In this document: piece by piece, positions 38,373 to 45,824 of the stretch
Layout: every line of letters begins with the position of its first letter
Position numbering within the stretch: the stretch's first letter is position 1
Source: Planctomycetaceae bacterium
Lineage (GTDB): Bacteria; Planctomycetota; Phycisphaerae; Phycisphaerales; SM1A02
DNA: 45,824 bases
Direction of reading: 5' to 3'
Assembly: GCA_947480055.1 (NCBI GenBank)
Contig: CANKBX010000003.1
Span: forward strand, 1 to 45,824
The notes under the pieces: model-generated
Seen by the model: the letters and a program-made list of their open reading frames with translations, nothing else
What the model was told of the DNA's origin: nothing
Database searches by the model: none
Program-made: the position numbers and the translations under genes

Positions 38373-39749
38373 ATGCCTGTCATGATCTTGGCGCCAGGCA
38401 GTTTGCCAACGGATGATTTGCTCAATCAAGAAATTCAGGCTTTGGAAACTGAACTGACCGGCAAGAAAGCCGTCAAGCGTGAAGACCTTGATGTGGCCGG
38501 CATGCACAGACTTGGCGCCGAAGAAATGATCAAACTTGCGCGCGCTGAAGGCTTGGAAGAACAAGCCGGCATGCCCAAGCAAAAGTTGGCGTTTGAAATT
38601 CTCAAGGCCCGCGCCAACAAGCACGGCTTGATGATCGCCACCGGCACGCTTGAAATTATGAACGAAGGCTTTGGTTTCTTGCGTAGCGCGGAGTACAGCT
38701 ACATGGACAGCCCCGATGACATTTATGTCAGCGCGCTGCACATTCGCAAACTTAATTTGCGCAAGGGTCAAGTGTTGACCGGTTTGGTGCGCGCGCCGAA
38801 AGACACGGAAGTGTTTTTCACCATGCTGCACATAGATCTTGTGAATGGAAAACCACTCACGGCACTGCGGGATTTGCCTACTTTTGAGGCCCTCACGCCG
38901 CTGCATCCAGACAAACGAATTCATTTGGAAATGGTGGGACAGCCCACCAAACTAGAGACGCGAATTATTGACATGGTCACGCCGCTTGGCTTTGGCCAAC
39001 GCGGTTTAATTGTTGCGCCGCCACGCACCGGCAAGACCGTGATTCTGCAACAAATCACCAACGCAATTTGCGTGAACCATCCAGACGTTCACGTGATCGT
39101 GTTGTTGATTGACGAGCGCCCCGAGGAAGTCACGGATTTTCGCCGCAACACTCCGCCGCGCGTTGAAGTGATCGCCAGCACATTTGACGAGGAAGTTGCG
39201 CGCCACATTCAAGTCGCCGAAATGGTGATGGAGAAGGCGCGTCGCATGGTTGAGTTCGGCCAGCACGTTGTGATTTTGCTTGACAGCATCACGCGGCTCG
39301 CGCGTGGTTACAACAACGGAATGTCTGGCTCTGGAAAAATCGGCTCGGGCGGCGTGGACAACGCCGCGTTGATCAAGCCCAAGAAATTCTTTGGCTCCGC
39401 GCGCAACATTGAGCACGGTGGTTCGCTCACTATTCTTGCGACGGCGCTTGTGGACACGGGTAGCCGCGCCGACGAAGTCATCTTTGAGGAGTTCAAGGGA
39501 ACCGGCAACGCCGAACTTCACTTGGATCGCAAGTTGGTTGAGAAGCGCATTTATCCAGCGATTGATGTTGGCGCCAGCGGCACGCGTCGCGAAGAATTAT
39601 TGCTTGACCCCAAGGAGCACGAGTTGATTGTGCGCCTGCGCAAAGTGGTGAGCGACATGAACGTGGTTGAAGCCATGGAGCTTCTCAAGAGCCGCTTGGG
39701 CAAGACCAAAAGCAATGCGGAGTTCTTGATGACCATGAACATGGGTTGA
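38373..39749 (+). CDS. rho: Transcription termination factor Rho
   Basis: 458 aa from ATG 38373, the most conservative start; an N-terminal basic/Gly-rich segment probably lies upstream, see the entry at 38203. RNA-binding cold-shock-like domain around residues 85-165 ([23 protein letters not shown]). RecA-type ATPase: Walker A PPRTGKT at 216-222 (K221), [15 protein letters not shown], and Walker [16 protein letters not shown], with the Q- and R-loop segments ([16 protein letters not shown]) following. Rho is a hexameric ATP-dependent RNA translocase that ends transcription of untranslated RNAs. It was probably next to coaE before the island at 31.55-38.03 kb came in. Confidence 0.96.
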   Translation: MPVMILAPGSLPTDDLLNQEIQALETELTGKKAVKREDLDVAGMHRLGAEEMIKLARAEGLEEQAGMPKQKLAFEILKARANKHGLMIATGTLEIMNEGFGFLRSAEYSYMDSPDDIYVSALHIRKLNLRKGQVLTGLVRAPKDTEVFFTMLHIDLVNGKPLTALRDLPTFEALTPLHPDKRIHLEMVGQPTKLETRIIDMVTPLGFGQRGLIVAPPRTGKTVILQQITNAICVNHPDVHVIVLLIDERPEEVTDFRRNTPPRVEVIASTFDEEVARHIQVAEMVMEKARRMVEFGQHVVILLDSITRLARGYNNGMSGSGKIGSGGVDNAALIKPKKFFGSARNIEHGGSLTILATALVDTGSRADEVIFEEFKGTGNAELHLDRKLVEKRIYPAIDVGASGTRREELLLDPKEHELIVRLRKVVSDMNVVEAMELLKSRLGKTKSNAEFLMTMNMG

Positions 39750-39823
39750 GCCCACGCACCCGCCGCCCCGCGGACTGCGTATAGAGAAAAGCCTTATTTC
39801 GCAAGGATATCCAAGGAAATTCA

Positions 39824-40813
39824 ATGAATTCCACGCATGCCTCCCGTATTGCTTTCAACGTCCGCCGCGCTTTCACCATTGTTGAAATTTTAGTGGTGAT
39901 CAGCATCATTGGAATTTTGATTGGCATTTTGTTGCCCACGTTGAGCGCGGCCCGCGGCAACGCGTTGCGCGCCGGAAGCATGGCGAACATGAAACAAACC
40001 TTCATGTTGATTCAGTCTTACGCGCAGACCAATCGCGAAACTGTTGTGCCAAGTGTATTTGATAATTCCGCCGCCACGGTCAAGGGGAAAGTGCGCGGAG
40101 AAGTTCCACCAGTTGGCAAGCAATACAAGGGAACATGGGCGGACATTTTATGGACCGACGCCGGATACGGACCCGTGGCCACCAATTCGGATGATCCAAC
40201 TGAATATCAATATCGCGTGGATAATCCCGACGACTTTCTCTATCAAAGAATGCCCGACTACGAACGCACTCCATTTCGATCCAAGGCGCAATTAAAAATT
40301 CCAACTAACGATTCGCAAATCACCATCAGTATGGATTCAGATATTGTCGCCAACGATTTTGGTGGCAACGCGATCCTGAGCGGAGTACCCGGCCAATTCG
40401 CGGGCAACAATTTCTTTGACGCTCGAAGCGCGGCCAAGCGCGCGCTGACCAATCATAAATTTGATTCGCTCAAGGGACCGTATTTCACATTTGGCGAAAT
40501 TGTCCGCCCGGAAATCAGCGCCTATCTCATTGATTCATTTCTTGGTGAAACAATTGATCCAGTGCAAACAACGCAAGTTGGTCCATTCAACGCCACGGAC
40601 GCCACGCAAAATCAGATCGCATTCCGCTACCCAGGTGACACATGTCTGATGTTGCTTCTTGATGGCCACGTTCAGACCGAAACTTCATGGGCCAACTTTT
40701 TTGAGCTTGAAGGCGGGTCCAATGATCGCAACGACAACGGCACTCTGAAGGACACCACGGCTGGCGGCGATCCAGGCCGGGGTGTTCGATTTCGCCACCT
40801 TGATATGCGCTAG
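39824..40813 (+). CDS. Prepilin-type N-terminal cleavage/methylation domain protein
   Basis: 329 aa with AAGGA seven bases before the ATG. A basic leader is followed by RAFTIVEILVVISIIGIL, the class III signal sequence with Phe and Glu at +1/+5-type positions after Ala in place of the usual Gly, then a hydrophobic helix and an Ala-rich stalk (LLPTLSAARGNALRAG). The remaining two-thirds are soluble and end near DTCLMLLLDGHVQTETSW, which recalls the H-x9-DG C-terminal motif of planctomycetal pseudopilins. Such proteins are processed by prepilin peptidase and are attributed to type II-like secretion or surface structures; a specific role is unknown. Confidence 0.9.
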   Translation: MNSTHASRIAFNVRRAFTIVEILVVISIIGILIGILLPTLSAARGNALRAGSMANMKQTFMLIQSYAQTNRETVVPSVFDNSAATVKGKVRGEVPPVGKQYKGTWADILWTDAGYGPVATNSDDPTEYQYRVDNPDDFLYQRMPDYERTPFRSKAQLKIPTNDSQITISMDSDIVANDFGGNAILSGVPGQFAGNNFFDARSAAKRALTNHKFDSLKGPYFTFGEIVRPEISAYLIDSFLGETIDPVQTTQVGPFNATDATQNQIAFRYPGDTCLMLLLDGHVQTETSWANFFELEGGSNDRNDNGTLKDTTAGGDPGRGVRFRHLDMR

Positions 40814-41120
40814 GCCTTGAATTGACAGTTTAAAGCGTCTGCGCTGACCTAAAAAAGCTGTTTTTGGATCAAAAACGCCTATTTTACCAAAATTGGGGTA
40901 AATATCGTTCAATACCTTAATTACTAAGGCATTCTTACTTGGGCCAAATGGCGAGTTTTTCACTTGGGCGCAATCCGCTCAAACCCTGCAAAAATATTGC
41001 GCGCCACACATCGACCGACCGCGATCATCCACATGCTTTCCCCCACTTGACCCACGCCAAAAAATCTGTACCCTTTCACACTCACCGCCCGTTTCTACGG
41101 GCGGTTTTTAATCGGTAACT
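40814..41120. other. 307-bp intergenic region with AT-rich inverted repeats
   Basis: No coding gene is seen. Short inverted repeats occur at 40860-40876 (GTTTTTG-GAT-CAAAAAC), 40883-40902 (TTTACC/GGTAAA) and 40915-40929 (CCTTA/TAAGG). A consensus-like TTGACA lies at 40822-40827 without a convincing -10, and TTGACC at 41047-41052 with TACCCT 16 bases on (41069-41074) is a possible promoter for the tRNA-Thr/tuf unit. The terminator-like hairpin at 41085 closes the region. Confidence 0.5.
41085..41109 (+). terminator. Intrinsic-terminator-like hairpin immediately upstream of tRNA-Thr
   Basis: A perfect 8-bp stem CCGCCCGT/ACGGGCGG (41085-41092, 41097-41104) with a TTCT loop is followed by TTTTT. 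It ends 11 bases before the tRNA-Thr 5' end, and the only promoter-like sequence I see (41047-41074) is upstream of it. It may end upstream transcripts or act as an attenuator for the tRNA-tuf unit. Confidence 0.75.
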
Positions 41121-41192
41121 GCCCCCGTAGCTCAGTGGTAGAGCACACCCTTGGTAAGGGTGAGGTCGAGGGTTCAATCCCCTTCGGTGGCT
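41121..41192 (+). tRNA. tRNA-Thr (anticodon GGT)
   Basis: Cloverleaf: acceptor GCCCCCG/CGGTGGC (one mismatch at C4/U69), D arm GCTC-AGTGGTAGA-GAGC, anticodon arm CACCC-TTGGTAA-GGGTG with anticodon GGT, T arm GAGGG-TTCAATC-CCCTT. No CCA is encoded. It precedes tuf, a position found for tRNA-Thr in many bacteria. Confidence 0.95.
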
Positions 41193-41199
41193 TAGACGA

Positions 41200-41303
41200 A
41201 TTCGATGTTCAATCGAATGTCAGCCGAAATGAAAGTCGTTCGAGCACGCGCTCGAACGCAGTCGCCCGAGCGACTTGACGAACCTTGTCGGAACAGTTCC
41301 GAC
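41200..41303 (+). promoter_or_regulatory. Structured leader between tRNA-Thr and tuf
   Basis: Four inverted repeats lie in 151 bp: 41200-41218 (ATTCGAT, loop GTTCA), 41237-41258 (CGTTCGAGC, 4-nt loop, perfect 9-bp stem), 41261-41274 (GTCG/CGAC) and 41287-41303 (GTCGGAAC-A-GTTCCGAC). They could be RNA processing sites that separate tRNA from tuf mRNA, or a regulatory leader. No T-run follows any of them, so they are not intrinsic terminators. Confidence 0.55.
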
Positions 41304-41343
41304 GCGTCGAGTTTCTCAAAGTCTGTTGGATTGGAGCAATGTC

Positions 41344-42570
41344 ATGGCCAAAGAAAATTTCAATCGCACAAAACCACACGTCAATGTAGGCACGATCGGA
41401 CACGTCGATCACGGTAAGACAACTCTCACCGCTGCCATCACCGCAGTTCAAGCCGCCAAGGGCCTAAGCAAAGCCGTCGCGTACGACGCCGTTGCCAAAG
41501 CCAGCGAAAGCGAAGGCCGCCGCGATCCAACAAAGATCGTGACCATCGCAACCAGCCACGTTGAATACGAAACCAAGAGCCGCCATTACGCGCACGTTGA
41601 TTGCCCAGGCCACGCCGATTATGTGAAGAACATGATCACCGGCGCCGCGCAAATGGACGGCGCAATTTTGGTTGTGAGCGCAACCGACGGCCCGATGCCG
41701 CAAACCAAGGAGCACATTCTGTTGGCGCGCCAAGTTGGCGTTCCAGCGCTTGTTGTGTTCTTGAACAAGTGCGACCTTGTTGATGACAAGGAATTGCTTG
41801 AGTTGGTTGAAATGGAAGTTCGTGAATTGCTCACCAAGTACGGATTTGATGGCGACAAGATTCCAATTATTCGCGGCGCCGCTTTCCCAGCTCTGAGCAA
41901 TCCAACAGACGCCGAGAAAACCAAGTGCATTTCCGATCTTATGGATGCAATCGACACGCATATTCCAGAGCCTGTTCGTGAAACAGACAAGCCTTTCATG
42001 ATGAGCGTCGAAGACGTGTTCAGCATCAAGGGTCGTGGAACCGTGGCCACTGGTCGTATTGAGCGCGGCATCATCAAGGTCAACGATGAAGTTGAAATTG
42101 TTGGTCTTCGCCCAGACACACGCAAGTCAATTGTGACCGGCGTTGAAATGTTCCAGAAGACACTCGATGAAGGTCGCGCTGGTGACAACGTTGGTTGTCT
42201 CCTTCGTGGCGTTGAAAAAGCCGACGTTGAGCGTGGTCAAGTTCTCTGCAAGCCAGGAACCATCAAGCCACACAGTCAGTTTGAAGCGGAAGTTTATGTT
42301 CTGAAGAAGGAAGAGGGTGGTCGATCCACATCTTTCATCTCTGGCTACAAGCCACAGTTCTACTTCCGTACATCAGACATCACCGGTCGCATTGAGTTGA
42401 TCAAGGAAGGCGTTGAGTCGAAGGACTTGATGTGCATGCCTGGCGACAATATCACCATGCGCGTTGACCTTGAAGGCAAGGGCGTAGCTATGGAAGTTGG
42501 AACACGTTTCGCCGTCCGTGAGGGTGGTCGAACCGTGGGTTCAGGTGTTTGTACGAAGATCAATCTGTAA
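41344..42570 (+). CDS. tuf: Translation elongation factor EF-Tu
   Basis: 408 aa from ATG 41344 ([16 protein letters not shown]), with GGAG about 8 bases upstream; the frame is open back to 41275 but that is the structured leader. GTPase motifs: G1 GHVDHGKT (19-26), DCPGHADY, and NKCD; domain 2/3 follow to [12 protein letters not shown]-Tu delivers aminoacyl-tRNA to the ribosome. It belongs to the tRNA-Thr, tuf, rpmG, tRNA-Trp, secE, nusG group common in bacteria. Confidence 0.98.
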   Translation: MAKENFNRTKPHVNVGTIGHVDHGKTTLTAAITAVQAAKGLSKAVAYDAVAKASESEGRRDPTKIVTIATSHVEYETKSRHYAHVDCPGHADYVKNMITGAAQMDGAILVVSATDGPMPQTKEHILLARQVGVPALVVFLNKCDLVDDKELLELVEMEVRELLTKYGFDGDKIPIIRGAAFPALSNPTDAEKTKCISDLMDAIDTHIPEPVRETDKPFMMSVEDVFSIKGRGTVATGRIERGIIKVNDEVEIVGLRPDTRKSIVTGVEMFQKTLDEGRAGDNVGCLLRGVEKADVERGQVLCKPGTIKPHSQFEAEVYVLKKEEGGRSTSFISGYKPQFYFRTSDITGRIELIKEGVESKDLMCMPGDNITMRVDLEGKGVAMEVGTRFAVREGGRTVGSGVCTKINL

Positions 42571-42576
42571 GTTTCA

Positions 42577-42621
42577 TCCTGTCTGTTCCCGCTGACCACG
42601 TGTCGGCGGGAACAGATGGGA
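42577..42621 (+). terminator. Long hairpin between tuf and rpmG
   Basis: A 20-bp stem with a few G-U pairs (TCCTGTCTGTTCCC arm against GGGAACAGATGGGA arm) and a 5-nt loop lies 6 bases after the tuf stop. TTTAT follows, a weak T-run. It may be a partial terminator or mRNA-stability or processing element that lowers rpmG-secE-nusG output relative to tuf. Confidence 0.65.
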
Positions 42622-42652
42622 TTTATCAAAGGCCTCAGGCCTGGAGTTTGTC

Positions 42653-42832
42653 ATGGCTAAAAAATCTCTCGATCGCGAATATGTTTGGCTTCAATGCACC
42701 GAAACCGGTGACTTGAATTACCGCACCGAAATCCGCGTGAAGGGCGGAATTTCCGAACGAGTGAAAGAAGGCTTTAAAAAGTTTTCGCCACGACTTCGCA
42801 AGCACACCCTTCACAAAATCAAGCGCAAGTAA
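42653..42832 (+). CDS. rpmG: 50S ribosomal protein L33
   Basis: 59 aa (ATG 42653, TAA 42830-42832): MAKKSLDREYVWLQCTETGD start, LNYRT, then a basic C-terminus PRLRKHTLHKIKRK. That is the L33 family, which binds 23S rRNA near the E-site. The zinc-ribbon cysteine set is reduced to a single Cys15, so it is a zinc-independent form. The gene is preceded by CTGGAG 8 bases before the ATG and lies between tuf and tRNA-Trp in the conserved order. Confidence 0.96.
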   Translation: MAKKSLDREYVWLQCTETGDLNYRTEIRVKGGISERVKEGFKKFSPRLRKHTLHKIKRK

Positions 42833-42858
42833 GGATCTCAATCTTTGCTCACGCATAA

Positions 42859-42931
42859 ACGTCGGTAGCTCAGCTGGTAGAGCAGCGGATTCCAAATCCG
42901 CAGGTCGCGGGTTCGATCCCCTCCCGGCGTG
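42859..42931 (+). tRNA. tRNA-Trp (anticodon CCA)
   Basis: Acceptor ACGTCGG/CCGGCGT (one U-G pair), D arm GCTC-AGCTGGTAGA-GAGC, anticodon arm GCGGAT-TCCAAA-TCCGC region with CCA anticodon, T arm GCGGG-TTCGATC-CCCTC (one mismatch). No CCA tail encoded. It sits between rpmG and secE as in most bacteria. Confidence 0.95.
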
Positions 42932-42988
42932 TTTGACAGCCTGTTGGTCGGCGTGTTTGGCGTTACTCATTCATTGTGAAAGTTCAAT

Positions 42989-43399
42989 ATGGCAAGTGCA
43001 ATTAAAAAATTTGGTCAAGGCTATTGGACCCGAGTGATGTCCGTTGTTGGCTTTGGTTTGGTGGCCGTGCTTGGCGCAATTTGGCTTTGGCGCATGTTGG
43101 AAACTGTCAACGTGGGCTTTCCCGCGATCTATCTTGCCAGCGGCGTAGCCACATTATTTTTGGCAATTATTGGCGCCGCCATCTGGTGGTTTGTGGGTTG
43201 GAACGCCCGCAGCGTTGACTTTCTTGTAGCCACTGAAGGCGAAATGAAAAAAGTGAATTGGTCCACCAAGCAAGAGCTTGTTGGAAGCACGGTTGTGGTG
43301 ATCGCGGTGGTCATCATCATCTCACTGTTCTGTTGGTTGTTTGACTTTATCTTTTCAACCCTGTTCGTCTGGATGAAAGTTTTGGACATGAGGAGCTGA
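42989..43399 (+). CDS. secE: Preprotein translocase subunit SecE
   Basis: 136 aa. The conserved SecE core is at residues about 85-130: amphipathic helix EGEMKKVNWSTKQELVGST followed by the essential transmembrane helix VVVIAVVIIISLFCWLFDF. Two further hydrophobic segments lie before it (about 16-36 and 44-70), so this is a three-helix SecE like that of some Gram-negatives rather than the one-helix form. It clamps SecY in the Sec translocon. It is directly followed by nusG (5-bp gap), the usual pairing. Confidence 0.95.
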   Translation: MASAIKKFGQGYWTRVMSVVGFGLVAVLGAIWLWRMLETVNVGFPAIYLASGVATLFLAIIGAAIWWFVGWNARSVDFLVATEGEMKKVNWSTKQELVGSTVVVIAVVIIISLFCWLFDFIFSTLFVWMKVLDMRS

Positions 43400-43404
43400 T
43401 CGAC

Positions 43405-44232
43405 ATGCTGTCAGAAGAATCACCAAATAACGAAAATCATGATGAAGCCAGCGGCGATGCCGCGGCCAAGACCAAAAATCTTTCCGCTGGACTGAGCGCG
43501 CTTCGAAGCACCGGTCCATTGAAGGGCGGCGTGGCCACAAGTCGCGCGTATGAAGCTGCGAGCACAAAGAACAAGGGCACGCCAATGTTGGCGCCACCAA
43601 CAATGTCCGCCGCGGAAATGACCGCCAACGGAACGCTCACGCCAGTTGATCCCGACAGCGAGTTGCCGATGTATCGCGACGGCATGGATTGGTTCGTGCT
43701 ACGCGTCGCAAGCAACAAGGAAAATTCCGTTCAGTCAACGCTGGAGCGTAAGGTTCAAATTGAAGGCATGAAGCATTTGGTTGGTCGCATCATGGTGCCA
43801 ACCGAAAAGACAAAGACCATCAAGGCCGGCAAGCAACGCGTGACGGAGACAAAGTTGTATCCCGGCTACGTGTTTGTTGAAATGAAGTTGGAGCCGGACG
43901 GACGCATTCCGCAAGACGTGTTTTTCTTGATCAAGGAAACAACGGGCGTGGGCGATTTCGTTGGTACAGCTGGTCGGCCAACGCCAATGGCGCCGCCAGA
44001 AGTTGAGAAGATGTTGTTTGACAGCAAGAAGCCTGATGAATCACCGACCGTGCGCATGGAGTTTGTGAAGGGCGACGCGGTTGTGATCAAGGAAGGTCCG
44101 TTCCAGAATTACGAGGGAACGGTGGACGAAACATTGCCCGAGAAGGGCTTGGTTCGCGTGTTGGTTACCATCTTCGGTCGTCAGGCTCCTGTTGAGCTTG
44201 AGTATTGGCAAATTGCCAAGGCTGAAAAGTAA
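43405..44232 (+). CDS. nusG: Transcription termination/antitermination factor NusG with N-terminal extension
   Basis: 275 aa, against about 180 in E. coli. AGGAG (overlapping the secE stop) is 9 bases before the ATG. The extra N-terminal 90 or so residues are Ala/Ser/Thr-rich and low in hydrophobics, probably disordered. NGN domain from about residue 92 (MDWFVLRVASNKENSVQSTL, LYPGYVFVEM) and KOW domain from about 222 (FVKGDAVVIKEGPFQNYEGTV). NusG bridges RNA polymerase with Rho or ribosome. The expected next gene rplK is absent; a lipoprotein gene follows. Confidence 0.95.
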   Translation: MLSEESPNNENHDEASGDAAAKTKNLSAGLSALRSTGPLKGGVATSRAYEAASTKNKGTPMLAPPTMSAAEMTANGTLTPVDPDSELPMYRDGMDWFVLRVASNKENSVQSTLERKVQIEGMKHLVGRIMVPTEKTKTIKAGKQRVTETKLYPGYVFVEMKLEPDGRIPQDVFFLIKETTGVGDFVGTAGRPTPMAPPEVEKMLFDSKKPDESPTVRMEFVKGDAVVIKEGPFQNYEGTVDETLPEKGLVRVLVTIFGRQAPVELEYWQIAKAEK

Positions 44233-44271
44233 GCACCGGGTTACATCGTATTTGAAATGGGAGCAGCTCTT

Positions 44272-44868
44272 ATGCAACGAATCGGATCCACATTTGTGCT
44301 CGCAATTGTGTTTGCCTCTGCTCTGATTATCGCGCTCACGGGTTGCACCGCGGGCGCCACCTATCCACCAACTGCTGGCAGGACAACGCTTTCTCCATCC
44401 ACTCCGCCATGCCCGCAACTTATGGCCAGCGGTTTGCGCTATGCGCAACAACGTCTTGCGCCAGCCGGTGAAATTCTTGTTTTCAATTTGCCTCCGCAAA
44501 CAGCGCAATATGTTTGGGATGATGTTGCATTGAAGCTTGGCGAAGGCTCGCGCCCCATGACTGCCAGCGACACCACAGGCATGACGCTGCAACAACTTCG
44601 CCTCAATGGCAGCATGGCGGAAGTTGATGTGATCTACGTCACCACCGAGGGTGTTTGGCAAATGGCAACCGTGCATTTAGAAGGCGCGTTCGGCGTGGAA
44701 TTTCGCCCGTCATTTGTGCAGCGTTGGCTGATTCCAGTGGAAAAGCCAGCGTTCAATCCACCTCTTGTTGGATCTTTTGACGATGCTCCGGAGTCGCCTG
44801 TTTCGTCGCCAATTATTCCAAGCACGCCAACTTCCGCTGTTTCCACAGATCCAGCGCCTCAGCACTGA
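44272..44868 (+). CDS. Putative lipoprotein, function unknown
   Basis: 198 aa from ATG 44272, preceded by GGGAG at 8 bases; ATG 44257 is in frame but lacks that spacing. Signal peptide MQRIGSTFVLAIVFASALII then lipobox LTGC (Cys25). The mature part has a folded centre (about 50-155: AQQRLAPAGEILVFNLP, YVWDDVALKLGEG) and a Pro/Ser/Thr-rich tail. No family is recognised. It lies 39 bp after nusG, on the same strand, and may be read-through co-transcribed. Confidence 0.72.
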   Translation: MQRIGSTFVLAIVFASALIIALTGCTAGATYPPTAGRTTLSPSTPPCPQLMASGLRYAQQRLAPAGEILVFNLPPQTAQYVWDDVALKLGEGSRPMTASDTTGMTLQQLRLNGSMAEVDVIYVTTEGVWQMATVHLEGAFGVEFRPSFVQRWLIPVEKPAFNPPLVGSFDDAPESPVSSPIIPSTPTSAVSTDPAPQH

Positions 44869-44916
44869 TTTGACGAAGCGCTCGGAACTTTTGCCGCTCT
44901 TTCGTAGCATCTGAGT

Positions 44917-45824
44917 GTGAAACCGCACTCGCCCGCATCCAAGTTGATTCATAATGTATTGCATCAAGAATGCGAGTCGGCGCACAGAAGATTGGCGCAA
45001 GCCATGGGTGACGCTGAGCGTGATCAAGTAGAGGGCATTCGCGGATACAGGCGAGCCGTAAAAAAAATTCGTTGCGCGTTGCAATTAACCGCCGGTGGTT
45101 TGGGTTTAGAAAAACGCAAAGAGCTCGATGCTCAGTGGGCGTCGCTGGCGCGGCGACTGGGAGTTATGCGGGACAGGGACGCGCGCGATAAAAAGATCAA
45201 TGAAATTATTTCGCTGTTGCCAGTTCATGCGCAAGAAGGCGCACGCTTAGCGTGGGTTGGCGTTGCGCATTCGTTGAATTTTTTAGAAGCGCGCAACGCA
45301 ACAGCGCCAAAAATAGGGACAGTGATTTCTAGCCATGATCACCGCGAAGTGCTTGAAGGTTTAGCCAGCGACACAGAGCGCATGATTTTAGCGACGGAAG
45401 CGATTCGATTTTCCGATCTTTCTCCGCAGATGGTGGCGGGCTCGGTTGAACATCTTTGGAATCGCGCGCAAAGGCAGGCGCGCAAATCATGGGATGGTCG
45501 TGATCAGGCTTGGTTGCACGCATTGCGTAAGCGAGTTCAACGCGCGCACATTGCGTTTCGACTTCTACGCGCGCAGGGTGGCGAGGGTGGTTTGGAGGTT
45601 GAGAAACGCTTGGATGCGGCGGCAAAGGCAATGGGGGAATTTCGTGACGTGTGCATGCTTGAATCGCAGTTGCGAGACCATTTTGCGCAAGTGGGAATTG
45701 CAAAAACAGCGCCAACACAAACAACGCTCCAACATATTTTGCCCGCGCAAGAACAACTATCGCAAGCGCCCGCGCCAACTCCGCTTTCGGAAATTATCGC
45801 CCCGCTTGAAATGCTTCGAAATCA
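44917..45824 (+). CDS. CHAD-domain protein, N-terminal part (runs off the window)
   Basis: 302 codons open to the right edge, starting at GTG 44917 (a TAG lies at 44905; CTG 44911 is possible). Two helical CHAD-type halves: GIRGYRRAVKKIRCALQL near residue 42 and ALRKRVQRAHIAFRLLR near residue 192, each with conserved basic residues, then the ELN/D-like motif MGEFRDVCMLESQL. CHAD domains bind polyphosphate and often associate with polyphosphate granules or CYTH triphosphatases. No signal peptide is seen. C-terminus unseen. Moderate certainty. Confidence 0.72.
   Translation, partial: MKPHSPASKLIHNVLHQECESAHRRLAQAMGDAERDQVEGIRGYRRAVKKIRCALQLTAGGLGLEKRKELDAQWASLARRLGVMRDRDARDKKINEIISLLPVHAQEGARLAWVGVAHSLNFLEARNATAPKIGTVISSHDHREVLEGLASDTERMILATEAIRFSDLSPQMVAGSVEHLWNRAQRQARKSWDGRDQAWLHALRKRVQRAHIAFRLLRAQGGEGGLEVEKRLDAAAKAMGEFRDVCMLESQLRDHFAQVGIAKTAPTQTTLQHILPAQEQLSQAPAPTPLSEIIAPLEMLRN

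Noticed and set aside
38203-38385. A separate 60-codon gene upstream of rho
   Set aside because: It overlaps the Gln/Arg/Gly-rich rho frame, has no family features, and is better read as the 5' end of rho before a one-base offset.
41275-41343. N-terminal extension of EF-Tu
   Set aside because: EF-Tu starts with MAKE; the upstream bases form inverted repeats and lack a ribosome site for an earlier start.

Overview
The window looks like a chromosomal segment of a planctomycete, most likely class Phycisphaerae. The evidence is gene content: a PVC-type heme-binding CxxCH/HEAT protein, a planctomycete-style ECF sigma factor beside a Ser/Thr kinase with a TPR tail, a prepilin-like protein of the planctomycetal type, a Rho with a Gln/Arg/Gly-rich N-terminal segment, and the order tRNA-Thr, tuf, rpmG, tRNA-Trp, secE, nusG. 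Base composition is balanced by eye. The species cannot be named from this.

Region 1 (1-9638) is general and signalling: a cut-off GH63 glucosidase, a putative lipoprotein, a kinase to FHA-sigma operon on the minus strand, a short-chain dehydrogenase with an unusual active site, another lipoprotein and a large secreted cytochrome/HEAT protein. Region 2 (9678-27207) is a surface polysaccharide locus: NDP-sugar epimerase, GDP-mannose dehydratase and GDP-fucose synthase, WecB, a bi-domain oxidoreductase, an AsnB-type amidotransferase, a heparinase II/III-like lyase, a secreted putative hydrolase, a flippase and three glycosyltransferase genes, one of which is a head-to-tail fusion of two GT4 enzymes. 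Its transcription units point both ways. It holds no recognisable polymerase and no initiating phosphoglycosyltransferase. Region 3 (27351-31703) has mscS, cysS with a hexanucleotide-repeat insert, a META-domain lipoprotein, a bipartite repeat array filling a divergent promoter region, and coaE.

Region 4 (about 31.55-38.03 kb) is a second polysaccharide block: a Wzy/ligase-like membrane protein, a second AsnB, a GT4 paralogous to the one in region 2, a hexapeptide acetyltransferase and a methyltransferase. It is bounded on the left by the 3' end of the intact coaE and on the right by a displaced, diverged copy of the same last 50 coaE codons plus stop. The copies share a 38-bp stretch with 37 identities and then fall to roughly 70% identity. 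This is the signature of an insertion into the 3' end of coaE that separated coaE from rho, and it is the strongest novel observation here. The polymerase carried by this block may complete the pathway of region 2.

Region 5 (38.2-45.8 kb) is core information processing: rho (its N-terminal coding segment appears one base out of frame with its only upstream ATGs), a pseudopilin-like protein, the tRNA-Thr-tuf-rpmG-tRNA-Trp-secE-nusG cluster with structured intergenic RNA, then a lipoprotein and a CHAD-domain protein where rplK would be expected.
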